Shown here: piece by piece, positions 20,295 to 29,301 of the stretch
Layout of the letters: every line of letters begins with the position of its first letter
How positions within the stretch are numbered: the stretch's first letter is position 1
From: Pseudomonas vancouverensis
Lineage (GTDB): Bacteria; Pseudomonadota; Gammaproteobacteria; Pseudomonadales; Pseudomonadaceae
Assembly: GCF_004348895.1 (NCBI RefSeq)
Contig: NZ_RRZK01000017.1
Location: 1-64,000 of the forward strand
DNA length: 64,000 nucleotides
Direction of reading: 5' to 3'
Notes under the pieces: model-generated
What the model saw: the letters and a program-made list of their open reading frames with translations, nothing else
Database searches by the model: none
What the model was told of the DNA's origin: nothing
Translations under genes and position numbers: made by a program

Positions 20295-21263
20295 ATGATC
20301 GTTGACCGTCAAGGCAGGCGTTTTCGCAATCTGCGAATCAGTCTGACCTCAGCCTGCAATTACGCTTGTACCTACTGCGTGCCCAACGGCAAGCGGCTGG
20401 TGGCTGCGCAGGATGAATTGTCAGCCGAAGCCATGGCCCGCGGTGTGGCTTACCTGATCGAAGCGGCCGGCATCGAGCGCTTGCGCATTACCGGCGGCGA
20501 GCCGCTGGTCAGTCCAAAGCTTGAAGCCTTCATGTCAGCAGTCGGCAAGATGGGCCTGGAAGACATCAGCCTGACCACCAACGGTCAATTGCTGGCCAAG
20601 AAGCTGCCGCTTCTGGTGGACGCAGGCATTCGGCGCATCAACGTTTCCCTCGATACTCTCGACGCCGGCGCATTCCGTGGTATTGCCCGGGGCGGCGACC
20701 TCGCCACTGTGCTTGACGGTATGAACGCAGCCAATGCGGCGGGGATGAAGATCAAGGTCAACATGGTGCCGTTGCGCGGGCAGAATCTGGATCAGGTGAT
20801 GCCCTTGCTCGATTACTGCCTGGAGCGTGGTTACGAACTGCGTTTCATTGAGTTGATGCGCATGGGCCACCTGGCCAACGATTCCAATGCCTTCCTGCAA
20901 CAGTTCGTCAGTTTGCAGCAATTGCTCAGCCTGATCGGCGAGCGCTACGAATACCTGCAAGCCGACGCGCCGGTCGATGCGACAGCCGTTCGCTATGAAA
21001 TTCCAGGGCAGGGCTTTTTCGGGGTGATTGCCAACGAAAGCGTACCGTTCTGTCGCACCTGTTCGCGTTTGCGCCTGTCTTCCACCGGGTGGCTGCATGG
21101 TTGCCTGTCGTCGAGCAACCGCCACTACATCGGTGATCTGCTGGACAAACCCCGTCACCAGGCCTTGCCGGCCTTGCAACGCCTGCTGGTCAAAGCCCTG
21201 GGCGACAAGCAGGAAGTGGCATTCTCCGGTGGGGCAACAGTCATGAAGATCATCGGCGGCTAA
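20295..21263 (+). CDS. moaA: MoaA-type radical SAM GTP 3',8-cyclase
   Basis: A 322-residue radical SAM enzyme for the first step of molybdenum cofactor synthesis. The SAM-cluster motif CNYACTYC is near residue 24. The glycine motif RITGGEPLVSPKL follows. The second 4Fe-4S cluster comes from FCRTCSRLR and the later Cys in HGCLSS. The protein ends in IIGG, and the terminal double Gly is needed for MoaA catalysis. ATG at 20295 has GGAGAAATC before it; the frame seven codons upstream was rejected. No other moa gene is nearby. Pseudomonads often have two MoaA copies, so this may be the second. Confidence 0.85.
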   Translation: MIVDRQGRRFRNLRISLTSACNYACTYCVPNGKRLVAAQDELSAEAMARGVAYLIEAAGIERLRITGGEPLVSPKLEAFMSAVGKMGLEDISLTTNGQLLAKKLPLLVDAGIRRINVSLDTLDAGAFRGIARGGDLATVLDGMNAANAAGMKIKVNMVPLRGQNLDQVMPLLDYCLERGYELRFIELMRMGHLANDSNAFLQQFVSLQQLLSLIGERYEYLQADAPVDATAVRYEIPGQGFFGVIANESVPFCRTCSRLRLSSTGWLHGCLSSSNRHYIGDLLDKPRHQALPALQRLLVKALGDKQEVAFSGGATVMKIIGG

Positions 21264-21358
21264 GCCGTTCGCGAACCCTCTTATTTGCGGAGCTGGCGCG
21301 GAAGCTGCATCCAACGGCCATTCGCCGGTTTTCCGTCACCGGCCTCTGGAGGAATAGG

Positions 21359-21967
21359 ATGCGTAGCCTGGTTTTGCTGCTGGCCGTTTTGGCGCTTGGT
21401 GGCTGCATGAGCGTCAGCGATATGGCCGAAGGGACTCGCTCGCAGATGAGCGATGCAGGATTGCTTGACCACAGCGACAGTCGTCGTGCGAACAATCTGC
21501 GTATCCAGCCTGATTCGTTTGTCTTCATTGCCCAGGGCGCTTTCATGCCGCCGGGCAGCGCCGTGTACCCGCGCCCTAACGTGATCGCTGAAGTCGCTTT
21601 CGACGGTTTCGTCGAATACTTCCCGATGGTTCGTCGTGCCCGTGGGCCGGAAGGTCTGGACCAGGCCATGGCCGAGGCTCGTGCGGCCGGCGCGCATTAC
21701 CTGTTGTATACGCGATTCGCCAAGTCTGATGACCGTATCGGTAACTCGGACGAGTGGCTGGATCAAGAGGCGGTTGATCGTCTCGGTATCGACAGCGGCA
21801 TGATTCAGCTCAGTTTGATCGAGACCAGTACCCAGTATTTGATTGATACTGCAACCATCAAGAGTCGTGGCGGTTTACTGACATTCCACGACAAGAAACC
21901 CGAAGACCTGATGGGCCCGCCGCTGGAACAATACGCGCGCAGCCTGCTGGGGATGAGCGACCAGTAA
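21359..21967 (+). CDS. DUF4823 lipoprotein
   Basis: A 202-residue predicted lipoprotein. The signal peptide ends in the lipobox LALGGC with Cys at about residue 16. The mature part contains the DUF4823 pattern, including [29 protein letters not shown] and [12 protein letters not shown]. Function is unknown. It is behind a strong GGAGGAA ribosome binding site and 16 bases before the DUF1285 gene, probably in one operon. Confidence 0.8.
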   Translation: MRSLVLLLAVLALGGCMSVSDMAEGTRSQMSDAGLLDHSDSRRANNLRIQPDSFVFIAQGAFMPPGSAVYPRPNVIAEVAFDGFVEYFPMVRRARGPEGLDQAMAEARAAGAHYLLYTRFAKSDDRIGNSDEWLDQEAVDRLGIDSGMIQLSLIETSTQYLIDTATIKSRGGLLTFHDKKPEDLMGPPLEQYARSLLGMSDQ

Positions 21968-21983
21968 TTTCAAGGAGAACGCC

Positions 21984-22544
21984 ATGAGTGGCCCGCAAAA
22001 AGCCAACGACCTGCTGGGGCAAATCCCCAAGACCCAAGGCTTGCCACCGGTCCACTTGTGGAACCCCGACTTCTGCGGCGACATCGACATGCGCATCGCC
22101 CGGGACGGCAGCTGGTATTACCTGGGCACGCCGATCGGGCGCAAGCCGATGGTCAAGCTGTTCTCCACCATCATCCGCCGCGATGGCGATGATTATTTCC
22201 TCATCACACCGGTCGAGAAGGTCGGCATCAAGGTCGATGACGCTCCTTTCGTGGCGATTGCCGTAGAGGTGACAGGCGAGGGCGAGGCGCAGGTCCTGCG
22301 CTTTACCACCAACGTTGATGAAACCACCGAGGCCGGTGTGGAACATCCGATTCGCGTGGTGGTTGATCCGCTGACTCAGGAGCCTGCACCCTACGTGCAT
22401 GTGCGCAGCAACCTTGAAGCACTGATCCATCGCAATGTGTTCTACCAACTGGTGGAGCTGGCGGTGAGTCGCGAGATCGAGGGGCAACGCTGGCTGGGCG
22501 TCTGGAGTGGGGGCGAGTTCTTTCCCATCGGCCTCGAGCCCTGA
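21984..22544 (+). CDS. DUF1285 protein
   Basis: A 186-residue cytoplasmic protein of the DUF1285 family, which has a PH-like fold of unknown function. Family features visible are [38 protein letters not shown] and the [15 protein letters not shown] segment. It ends shortly before a GntR-type gene. The start is behind AAGGAGAACGCC. No signal peptide is seen. Confidence 0.85.
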   Translation: MSGPQKANDLLGQIPKTQGLPPVHLWNPDFCGDIDMRIARDGSWYYLGTPIGRKPMVKLFSTIIRRDGDDYFLITPVEKVGIKVDDAPFVAIAVEVTGEGEAQVLRFTTNVDETTEAGVEHPIRVVVDPLTQEPAPYVHVRSNLEALIHRNVFYQLVELAVSREIEGQRWLGVWSGGEFFPIGLEP

Positions 22545-22665
22545 CTGACGAACCCTGTGGGAGTCTGATGGCTCCCATTTTTTTGCCTGCTGTACAGACG
22601 TCCTTTGGTCACCTCCCTGAAATATTGATTGCACCCGTCGGCCGGTTTCGGTTATCACTTTGTAC

Positions 22666-23379
22666 ATGATTAGACAGGTACGATTCGACAAGAAACAACG
22701 GGTGGTCGACGAACTCATCCGGCGCATCGAAAGCGGTCTCATGGAAGACGGCTTTCATCTGCCCGGTGAACATCAGTTGGCTCAGGAATTCAACGTCAGC
22801 CGTGGCACCTTGCGCGAGGCGCTGGCCGAATTGAAACGGCGCAAGTACATCGCGACGCAAAGTGGTGTTGGCTCCATCGTCACCTTTGACGGTGTGCCGC
22901 TGGATCAACGCAGCGGCTGGGCCCAGGCACTGGCGGACAGCGGGGCGATGGTCAACACCGAAGTCCTGCGCCTGGAAGCTGTGACGCGTCCTGACCTGCT
23001 GTCGCGCTTCGGCACCGATCAGTTCATTACCCTCGACCGCCGTCGCCGCTCGACCGACGGCACGCTCGTCTCGCTTGAGCGTTCGCTGATGCCTGCCAGC
23101 GGAGGCCTGGAGAGCCTGCCGCGCGTAGGGCTGATCGACAATTCCCTGACCATCACCCTGGCGGCCTACGGTTACGTCGGGGATCGCGGCGACCAGTGGA
23201 TCGGCGCCGAGCCCTTGAATGCAGTGGACGCCGAACTGCTCGGCCGGCCGGAAGGTACGGTTTTCCTCAAGGCGCTGCGTACCACCTACGACCGTCAGAA
23301 TCGCTTCATGGAGCTGGTGGAGAGCTTGCTCGATCCCGTGCACTTCCGTCTGCACCTGCAATTTGGAACCTCGAAATGA
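22666..23379 (+). CDS. GntR/UTRA-family regulator (YegW-like)
   Basis: A 237-residue HutC-type GntR regulator. The winged helix (EHQLAQEFNVSRGTLREALA) is at about residues 32-51, followed by a UTRA ligand domain (about 90-235). It overlaps the ADP-ribosylglycohydrolase start (ATGA), so it heads an operon with that gene, an NCS1 permease and a PfkB kinase. E. coli has a comparable set, yegW with yegTUV. It most likely controls this operon in response to the transported nucleoside-like substrate. ATG at 22666 is chosen over a TTG two codons before. Confidence 0.85.
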   Translation: MIRQVRFDKKQRVVDELIRRIESGLMEDGFHLPGEHQLAQEFNVSRGTLREALAELKRRKYIATQSGVGSIVTFDGVPLDQRSGWAQALADSGAMVNTEVLRLEAVTRPDLLSRFGTDQFITLDRRRRSTDGTLVSLERSLMPASGGLESLPRVGLIDNSLTITLAAYGYVGDRGDQWIGAEPLNAVDAELLGRPEGTVFLKALRTTYDRQNRFMELVESLLDPVHFRLHLQFGTSK

Positions 23380-24374
23380 CTGCGCTCAACCGTGCCATGG
23401 GCGCGTTCTACGGATTGGCCCTGGGCGATGCCCTGGGCATGCCGACGCAATCCCTGAGTCGCGCCGAGATCAAGGCGCGTTTTGGTGAAATCACCGACCT
23501 GGAAGATGCCGGTCCCCATCAACCCATCGCCGCCAACATGCCCAAGGGCTCGATCACCGACGATACCGAGCAAGCCATTCTGGTCGGTCAGTTACTGGTT
23601 GAAGGTGGCGGCAAGATTGAGCCGGCAGTGCTCGCGCAACGCCTGATCGACTGGGAAGCGGTGATGCGCGCCAAAGGCTCGCAGGACCTGCTCGGCCCAT
23701 CGACCAAGCGGGCGATCGAGATGATTCTCGCCGGGCATTCGCCGGAAGAGGCGGGACGCTACGGCACCACCAACGGTGCGGCGATGCGCATCACGCCGGT
23801 CGGCATTGCGGCGAATGTGGCCGATGCCGGACGTTTCATCCAGGCCGTGGTGCAGGCTTGCCAGGTCACCCACAACACCACCCTGGGCATATCCAGTGCC
23901 GCAGCGGTGGCCGCAGTAATCTCTGCCGGGATCAACGGCATGGACCTCGGCGAAGCACTGAACCTTGGTCAGCAAATCGCCCAGCAGGCCGAGCGCCATG
24001 GCCACTGGGTAGCCGGTGGACGCATCGCTTCACGCATCAGTTGGGCACGCAGCATCAGTGTCGACAGTGACAAGGCCATGTTGGCCGACTTGCTGTATGA
24101 CGTGATCGGCACTTCGGTGGCGTCCCAAGAGTCGGTGGTGGTCTCGTTTGCCCTGGCCCAGCAAGTGGCCATCGGTGAAATGAACGCCTTCGAAGCCCTG
24201 TGCATGGCCGCCAGCCTGGGCGGCGACACGGACACCATCGCGGCGATTCTTGGCGCGATGCTGGGAGCTTGCCTGGGGCTTGAGAGCTGGCCTGTCGAGA
24301 TGATCGACAAGGTCAAGGTAGTCAATGCGCTGGAACTGGAGCCTCTGGTGAAAGGACTGTTGGCTTTGCGCTGA
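23376..24374 (+). CDS. ADP-ribosylglycohydrolase-family protein (YegU-like)
   Basis: A 332-residue protein of the DraG/ARH fold, a dinuclear magnesium hydrolase that cuts N- or O-glycosidic bonds to ribose. Metal motifs are GSITDDTEQAI (about residues 57-67) and GGDTDTIAAILGAM near residue 285. ALGDALGMPTQ near the N-terminus is also typical. The start overlaps the regulator stop. In an operon with a nucleobase/nucleoside-type permease and a ribokinase-like enzyme it probably cleaves an imported N-glycoside rather than ADP-ribosyl-protein. That is inference from context. Confidence 0.85.
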   Translation: MTALNRAMGAFYGLALGDALGMPTQSLSRAEIKARFGEITDLEDAGPHQPIAANMPKGSITDDTEQAILVGQLLVEGGGKIEPAVLAQRLIDWEAVMRAKGSQDLLGPSTKRAIEMILAGHSPEEAGRYGTTNGAAMRITPVGIAANVADAGRFIQAVVQACQVTHNTTLGISSAAAVAAVISAGINGMDLGEALNLGQQIAQQAERHGHWVAGGRIASRISWARSISVDSDKAMLADLLYDVIGTSVASQESVVVSFALAQQVAIGEMNAFEALCMAASLGGDTDTIAAILGAMLGACLGLESWPVEMIDKVKVVNALELEPLVKGLLALR

Positions 24375-24508
24375 CGGTACTGGCGCCCTCGCCGAGCAAA
24401 TGTGAAAACCCGCAACGGAACGCAAGAACACGGCCAGGACGGCCGGGTTGTTGTGTCGACGTACGTCTTTGCCCACAACCACAATAAATGGCAACAGGAG
24501 CATTTTTC

Positions 24509-25975
24509 ATGAGTTCAACCAACGCCGGGCAAAACGCCGGGCAACTGGAAACCCGCGGCATCGAACCGGTGCCGGAAAGCGAGTGCAACGGGCACCCGCT
24601 GCAACTGTTCTGGGTCTGGTTCGCCGCCAACATTTCCATTCTCGGATTACCGCTAGGGGCGACCCTGGTCGCGTTTCGCGGCCTGGCGATCTGGCAGGCG
24701 ATCATCGTCGCGATCCTCGGCGCCGCCGGCTCCTTCGCCGTGGTCGGGATCATCTCCATCGCCGGTCGACGTGGCCGGGCACCGAGCCTGACACTGTCAC
24801 GGGCGATCTTCGGTGTACGCGGCAATATCGGCCCGACCCTGGTCTCGCTGATGTCGCGCCTGGGCTGGGAAACCGTCAACACCACCACCGCAGCCTTCGT
24901 GCTGTTGTCGCTGTGCTCGATCCTGTTCGGCTCGCCGGTGGAAGCGAAAAGCGCACCGGTGCTAACCTTGATCTTCATTGCGATTTTCGTGCTGCTGACC
25001 TTGTCGGTGTCCGGTCTCGGTCATGCGACCTTGCTGGTCATCCAGAAGTGGGCGACCTACGTGTTCGGCGCGCTGAACATTCTGGTCGGTGGTTTCCTGT
25101 GCGCCACCATCGACTGGAGCGCGGTGTTCAATGCCACGCCGGCACCCCTCAGCGCCATGATCATCGGGGTCGGTACCATGGCGGCCGGTACCGGGATCGG
25201 TTGGGCCAACGCCGGTGCCGACATGTCGCGTTACCAGCATCGCAGCGTCAAGGCGGTACGGTTGGTGGCGTCGGCGGCGTTTGGCGCGGGTATCCCGCTG
25301 GTGTTGCTGATCACCCTCGGCGGGCTGCTGTCGGTGGGTAACAACGACCTGGCCCAAGCCACCGACCCGATCATTGCGATCCGTGACATGCTGCCGACCT
25401 GGATGGCTGTGCCGTACCTGATCACCGCGTTCGGCGGCCTGCTGTTGTCGAACAACCTGTCGGTGTATTCCGCCGGCCTGACCACGCTGACCCTCGGCCT
25501 GAAGGTCAAGCGTGTCTACGCAGTGGTGGTCGACATCGTCGCGATCTTCGCCGGCTCGATTTACTTCATGTTGATCGCCGACAGTTTCTACGGCCCGTTC
25601 ATCACCTTCATCTCGTTGCTGGCGGTGCCGATTACCGCCTGGGTCGGCATTTTTGTGGTCGACCTGATGCACCGTCACTACTACAGCCCGAAGGATCTGC
25701 TCGACGTCAGCCCGAGCAGCGCCTACTGGTATCGCGGCGGTATCGAGTGGCGCGCGTTCGGTGCCTGGGCTTTCGCCATCGTCTTGGGATTCAGCTTCAC
25801 TACCATCGGCACCACGGCGCAGAACGTCTGGTTCAAAGGCTTCCTGTCGGACTCGTGGCTGGGCCACAACGGTCTCGGCTGGATCGTGACCTTCGTCGTC
25901 GCCGGCGGGATCTACTGGATACTCGGCGGTTCCAAGGATCGCCGCGCCGCACAGGTCGAGAACGCTCATGCCTAG
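24509..25975 (+). CDS. NCS1 purine/cytosine-type permease (CodB-like)
   Basis: A 488-residue integral membrane protein with about 12 hydrophobic helices, of the nucleobase:cation symporter-1 family. Recognisable segments include the N-terminal LFWVWFAANISILGLPLGA and GTGIGWANAGADMSRYQ in the middle. ATG at 24509 has ACAGGAG eight bases before it; an ATG seven codons upstream has none. Its end overlaps the PfkB start by 8 bases. In E. coli the matching locus carries the unrelated MFS transporter YegT, so the transporter has been exchanged while the enzymes are kept. Confidence 0.85.
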   Translation: MSSTNAGQNAGQLETRGIEPVPESECNGHPLQLFWVWFAANISILGLPLGATLVAFRGLAIWQAIIVAILGAAGSFAVVGIISIAGRRGRAPSLTLSRAIFGVRGNIGPTLVSLMSRLGWETVNTTTAAFVLLSLCSILFGSPVEAKSAPVLTLIFIAIFVLLTLSVSGLGHATLLVIQKWATYVFGALNILVGGFLCATIDWSAVFNATPAPLSAMIIGVGTMAAGTGIGWANAGADMSRYQHRSVKAVRLVASAAFGAGIPLVLLITLGGLLSVGNNDLAQATDPIIAIRDMLPTWMAVPYLITAFGGLLLSNNLSVYSAGLTTLTLGLKVKRVYAVVVDIVAIFAGSIYFMLIADSFYGPFITFISLLAVPITAWVGIFVVDLMHRHYYSPKDLLDVSPSSAYWYRGGIEWRAFGAWAFAIVLGFSFTTIGTTAQNVWFKGFLSDSWLGHNGLGWIVTFVVAGGIYWILGGSKDRRAAQVENAHA

Positions 25976-26897
25976 AATGCTGCACACCGGCCAGGTCATC
26001 ATCGACCTGGTCATGGCCGTGGACAAACTGCCGGAGAAGGGCGGCGATGTCCTCGCTCAATCCGCGAGTTTCGAGGCCGGCGGCGGTTTCAATGTGATGG
26101 CCGCCGCCCAGCGCAACGGGCTGCCGGTGGTCTACCTGGGCCGTCACGGTAGCGGACGTTTCGGTGATCTGGCTCGCGATGCGATGCACGCTGAAGGGAT
26201 TCGCATCGGCCTGGTCGATCGTGCGCCGCGCGATACCGGTTTGTGCGTGGCCATCACCGATGCATCGGCCGAACGCAGTTTTGTCTCCTACATTGGAGCC
26301 GAGGGCGAACTGAGCGCCGAGGACTTGGCCAGTGTTACGGTCGAGGCGGACGATTATGTGTACGTCAGCGGCTACAGCCTGCTGCACGTGGGCAAGGCGC
26401 AAGCGCTGGTGGACTGGACCCTGGCGCTGCCCGATAGCGTGAAAGTGGTGTTCGATCCGGGCCCGTTGGTGGACTCACCGGATGCACCGTTGATGCAGGC
26501 CTTGCTGGCACGCATTGATGTGTGGACCAGCAATGCGGTCGAGGCGCTGAAATTTACCGGTGCCACAGACATCGCGGCGGCACTCGAGCGCCTCACCGTG
26601 CATCTCCCGGCCAGCGTGCTGATGGTCGTGCGTGACGGGCCGCAAGGCTGCTGGGTCAGTCAAGGCGGCGAGCGTCGGCATGTGCCGGGATTCAAGGTCG
26701 AAGCTGTAGACAGCAACGGAGCGGGTGACGCTCATGCCGGGGTATTTGTGGCGGGGTTGGCGCAGGGACTGTCTTCATTCGATGCAGCGCGCCGGGCCAA
26801 TGCCGCAGCTGCGTTGGCGGTGACTCGTTGGGGTCCTGCGACTTCGCCGGGAACGGATGAAGTGGATGCGCTGATCGGGAACTCCGCCAACGATTGA
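25968..26897 (+). CDS. PfkB-family sugar/nucleoside kinase (YegV-like)
   Basis: A 309-residue ribokinase-fold kinase. The N-terminal substrate motif EAGGGFNVMAAAQRNG is at about residues 36-51. The C-terminal ATP/catalytic motif DSNGAGDAHAGVFVAG, with the catalytic Asp in GAGD, is near residue 250. It would phosphorylate a ribose-like product or the nucleoside itself. It overlaps the permease gene and closes the operon. The substrate is unknown. Confidence 0.85.
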   Translation: MPRMLHTGQVIIDLVMAVDKLPEKGGDVLAQSASFEAGGGFNVMAAAQRNGLPVVYLGRHGSGRFGDLARDAMHAEGIRIGLVDRAPRDTGLCVAITDASAERSFVSYIGAEGELSAEDLASVTVEADDYVYVSGYSLLHVGKAQALVDWTLALPDSVKVVFDPGPLVDSPDAPLMQALLARIDVWTSNAVEALKFTGATDIAAALERLTVHLPASVLMVVRDGPQGCWVSQGGERRHVPGFKVEAVDSNGAGDAHAGVFVAGLAQGLSSFDAARRANAAAALAVTRWGPATSPGTDEVDALIGNSAND

Positions 26898-26903
26898 TCT
26901 GCC

Positions 26904-26948
26904 GCCATCGTCGGAACGCCGCCCGGAGCGAGTCTGCTTGCGATCTTG
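26904..26948. repeat. REP-like element (CGTCGGAACGCCGCCCGGAGCG type)
   Basis: CATCGTCGGAACGCCGCCCG followed by GAGCGAGTCTGCTTGCGATC matches the first arm of the longer hairpin at 61,444-61,499. It lies just past the PfkB stop, where the convergent exported-protein gene ends, a typical REP location. Confidence 0.6.
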
Positions 26949-27278
26949 CTACTGACTGATGCCGCCTTCCTTGCCCGAACTGTCGGTCGTGCTGGAACCA
27001 AGACCACCGCTGCTGGGCGTCTTGGTGTCTGGCAGATTCATTCCACCTTGACGCCCGGCATCATTGCCCTGAATGCGCGGATCGGTGCCGGTGGAGGGTG
27101 GCAAGTTACTGTCGATCCCCACGCCGTCGGTGTTCAGGCCCGGGGCACTCTGGATGGCCGGTGCCCTGGGTTTCTCCACCGGATTGGTCGGGCCCGTGCT
27201 CGAGCCGAGGGTGCCGGCGAGGGCGACAGAAGACATCACGGTAGTCAGGATCAGGGCGGACAATCTGGACAGGCTCAT
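26949..27278 (-). CDS. Small exported protein, low complexity
   Basis: A 109-residue protein with a clear signal peptide (MSLSRLSALILTTVMSSVALA) and a Gly/Ser/Pro/Asn-rich mature part with short repeats such as GLGSSTTDSSG. No cysteine or domain is seen. I do not recognise a family with known function. It is transcribed leftward and alone, convergent with the PfkB operon. Confidence 0.65.
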   Translation of the reverse strand: MSLSRLSALILTTVMSSVALAGTLGSSTGPTNPVEKPRAPAIQSAPGLNTDGVGIDSNLPPSTGTDPRIQGNDAGRQGGMNLPDTKTPSSGGLGSSTTDSSGKEGGISQ

Positions 27279-27358
27279 GGTGTCGTCTCCAACGAATAGA
27301 GTCCTATCTGATTAGTCCGCCCGTGAGGGCAAAGGGTGCCTGACGTGCGACGAACGGC

Positions 27359-28564
27359 TCAGGCCCGCTGCAACGCCCTGGTCGTGGACAGTCGGCGCCA
27401 GATCAATCGGCCCACAGTGATCAGCCAGTTGAGTGAGGCAACAGCCAGCACCGTGAGCAACAGTGTGCCCATGCCTTGTTCGACGATGATTTTTCCCGCC
27501 AGCAAGGGAAAGCCGAACACACCGATGAAGTACGACAGGCTGAACAGCAGCAAGGATTGCGCGGTGGTGCCGTTCGGTGCCTCGTTGGCGGCCAGGCCGT
27601 TGATCACCGAATAGGTCAGGCCGTATCCGACACCGAGCATCACCGCCGCGAGCAAGTAGGTGAAGCCGCTGTCGACGACAAAACCGAACATCACGATGGA
27701 CGCCAGCATCAAGCCGGACAGCAGGCATGAGGCACGGAACGGATCACGCTTGACGACAAAACCGGCGATCAGCATGCGCCCGCTGATGGCGGCACTCATG
27801 AAGCCGAGGAAAAACAGCGAATAGTCCAGCGAGCGCGCGGCGGCATAGCTGGTCTGGAAGCTCGACAGGCCACCGAACACGCAGCCACCGAGGCCGACCA
27901 TGATGATCGGGAACACGGCTTTGGAGGACAGCACCTGACCGGCTGAACGCCAAGAAATGCGCGATACGGCCGTGGTCTGCACGGCGGCCTGCTTCAGCTG
28001 CCGATCCAGGCGCCAGAACAGCAATACGCCGATCAGGCTGGCCAGCGCGGCCAGGTAGAATGCGGCCGTCACCGGATAGCCAAATGCGCTGGCTGCCCGA
28101 CCGAGCAACGGGCCGCTGCCAATCCCGGTCATCATGCTGCCCGACAGCAAGGCGAAATATTTGGCCCGCTGGGTGGGAGTCACCAGACTCGCCACAATGA
28201 TCGGCCCCAGGGTGTAGAACACGCCCCAGCCCAGCCCCAGCAACAAACCAAAAAGCAGCAATAGATGGCCAAACCCCGGCGTCAGGGCAAAGCCCAGGCT
28301 GGCTGCCACCAGCAGCACACCGAACAGCGCCACCGAGCGCGCGGCGCCAAGCAGATCGGACAAATGTCCGGAGACGATGACGGCGGCAAAGGTACTGAGC
28401 ATGGCGGCCGAAATCACACTGCCGGCATCGTGTTCGTTGCCGCCACGGGAACTGATCAACAGCGATAGCAAGAACGTCGAGCCGTAGGACAACGACAACA
28501 GATAACTGGCCAGGCAAAACAGCCCGAACAACTTGCCTGAAACGGGGGGTGTTGCGGTAGACAT
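27359..28564 (-). CDS. MFS transporter
   Basis: A 401-residue inner-membrane protein with about 12 hydrophobic helices and the general MFS pattern: VSGHLSDLLGAARSVALFGV near the helix 2-3 loop, GLLLGLGWGVFYTLGP in helix 4-5 and a short central cytoplasmic loop (FWRLDRQLKQ). The substrate cannot be told; the family includes drug and metabolite exporters. It stands alone on the minus strand, and its upstream region is shared with the divergent GNAT gene. Confidence 0.8.
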   Translation of the reverse strand: MSTATPPVSGKLFGLFCLASYLLSLSYGSTFLLSLLISSRGGNEHDAGSVISAAMLSTFAAVIVSGHLSDLLGAARSVALFGVLLVAASLGFALTPGFGHLLLLFGLLLGLGWGVFYTLGPIIVASLVTPTQRAKYFALLSGSMMTGIGSGPLLGRAASAFGYPVTAAFYLAALASLIGVLLFWRLDRQLKQAAVQTTAVSRISWRSAGQVLSSKAVFPIIMVGLGGCVFGGLSSFQTSYAAARSLDYSLFFLGFMSAAISGRMLIAGFVVKRDPFRASCLLSGLMLASIVMFGFVVDSGFTYLLAAVMLGVGYGLTYSVINGLAANEAPNGTTAQSLLLFSLSYFIGVFGFPLLAGKIIVEQGMGTLLLTVLAVASLNWLITVGRLIWRRLSTTRALQRA

Positions 28565-28771
28565 GACGCGGTTCCTTGACCGGATAAATGAGCAGCCTGC
28601 CTATCTAAGCATGTCTGGGCGCCATGTTAGGTCCGAGGTTACCGATTCCAGGGTTAGTGAGCAGCGGAGTAAAGCCTGCGCCCATGTGGTTGATGACGTT
28701 TTGATTTCCCATGTGACGAGCGCCACGCGTCGTCTTAGTATGGTGTCTTTCTCCTCCGACAAGGCACGTCC

Positions 28772-29254
28772 ATGACGATTGAAATCCGCCCGGCGACCCC
28801 CAGTGATGCACCTCAAATCCTTGCGTTCATCACTGAACTGGCCGACTACGAACGTGCCCGTCATGAAGTCATCGCCAGCGTTGCCGATATCGAGCGCAGC
28901 CTGTTCAGCGAGGGCGCCACGGCCCATGGCCTGATCTGCCTGCGCGATGGCGCGCCGATTGGTTTCGCGGTGTTCTTCTTCAGCTATTCCACCTGGCTGG
29001 GCAGCAACTGCCTGTACCTCGAAGACCTGTACATCACCCCGGAACAGCGCGGTGGCGGGGCGGGCAAAACCCTGCTGCGCCATCTGGCGAAAATCGCCTG
29101 TGCCAATGACTGTGGGCGCTTTGAATGGAGCGTACTGGAGTGGAACACCCCGGCCATCGAGTTCTATAAATCCCTGGGTGCCCAGCCGCAGGAAGAGTGG
29201 GTCCGCTATCGCATGGATGGCGCGGTATTGCGCGATTTCGCTGCGGGTAACTGA
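28772..29254 (+). CDS. GNAT-family N-acetyltransferase
   Basis: A 160-residue acetyltransferase with the acetyl-CoA-binding motif A visible as LEDLYITPEQRGGGAGKTLL (about residues 84-103). It is followed by FEWSVLEWNTPAIEFYKSLG. This pattern resembles the diamine/thialysine acetyltransferase (SSAT-like) subgroup. The substrate is uncertain. The ATG has a weak AAGG upstream. It is followed 47 bases later by dgoK but is probably unrelated to it. Confidence 0.85.
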   Translation: MTIEIRPATPSDAPQILAFITELADYERARHEVIASVADIERSLFSEGATAHGLICLRDGAPIGFAVFFFSYSTWLGSNCLYLEDLYITPEQRGGGAGKTLLRHLAKIACANDCGRFEWSVLEWNTPAIEFYKSLGAQPQEEWVRYRMDGAVLRDFAAGN

Positions 29255-29301
29255 GTCTTTTCCAAAGCCCGGCCCATTCACCCTCTGAAGCAGGTGAGAC
29301 G

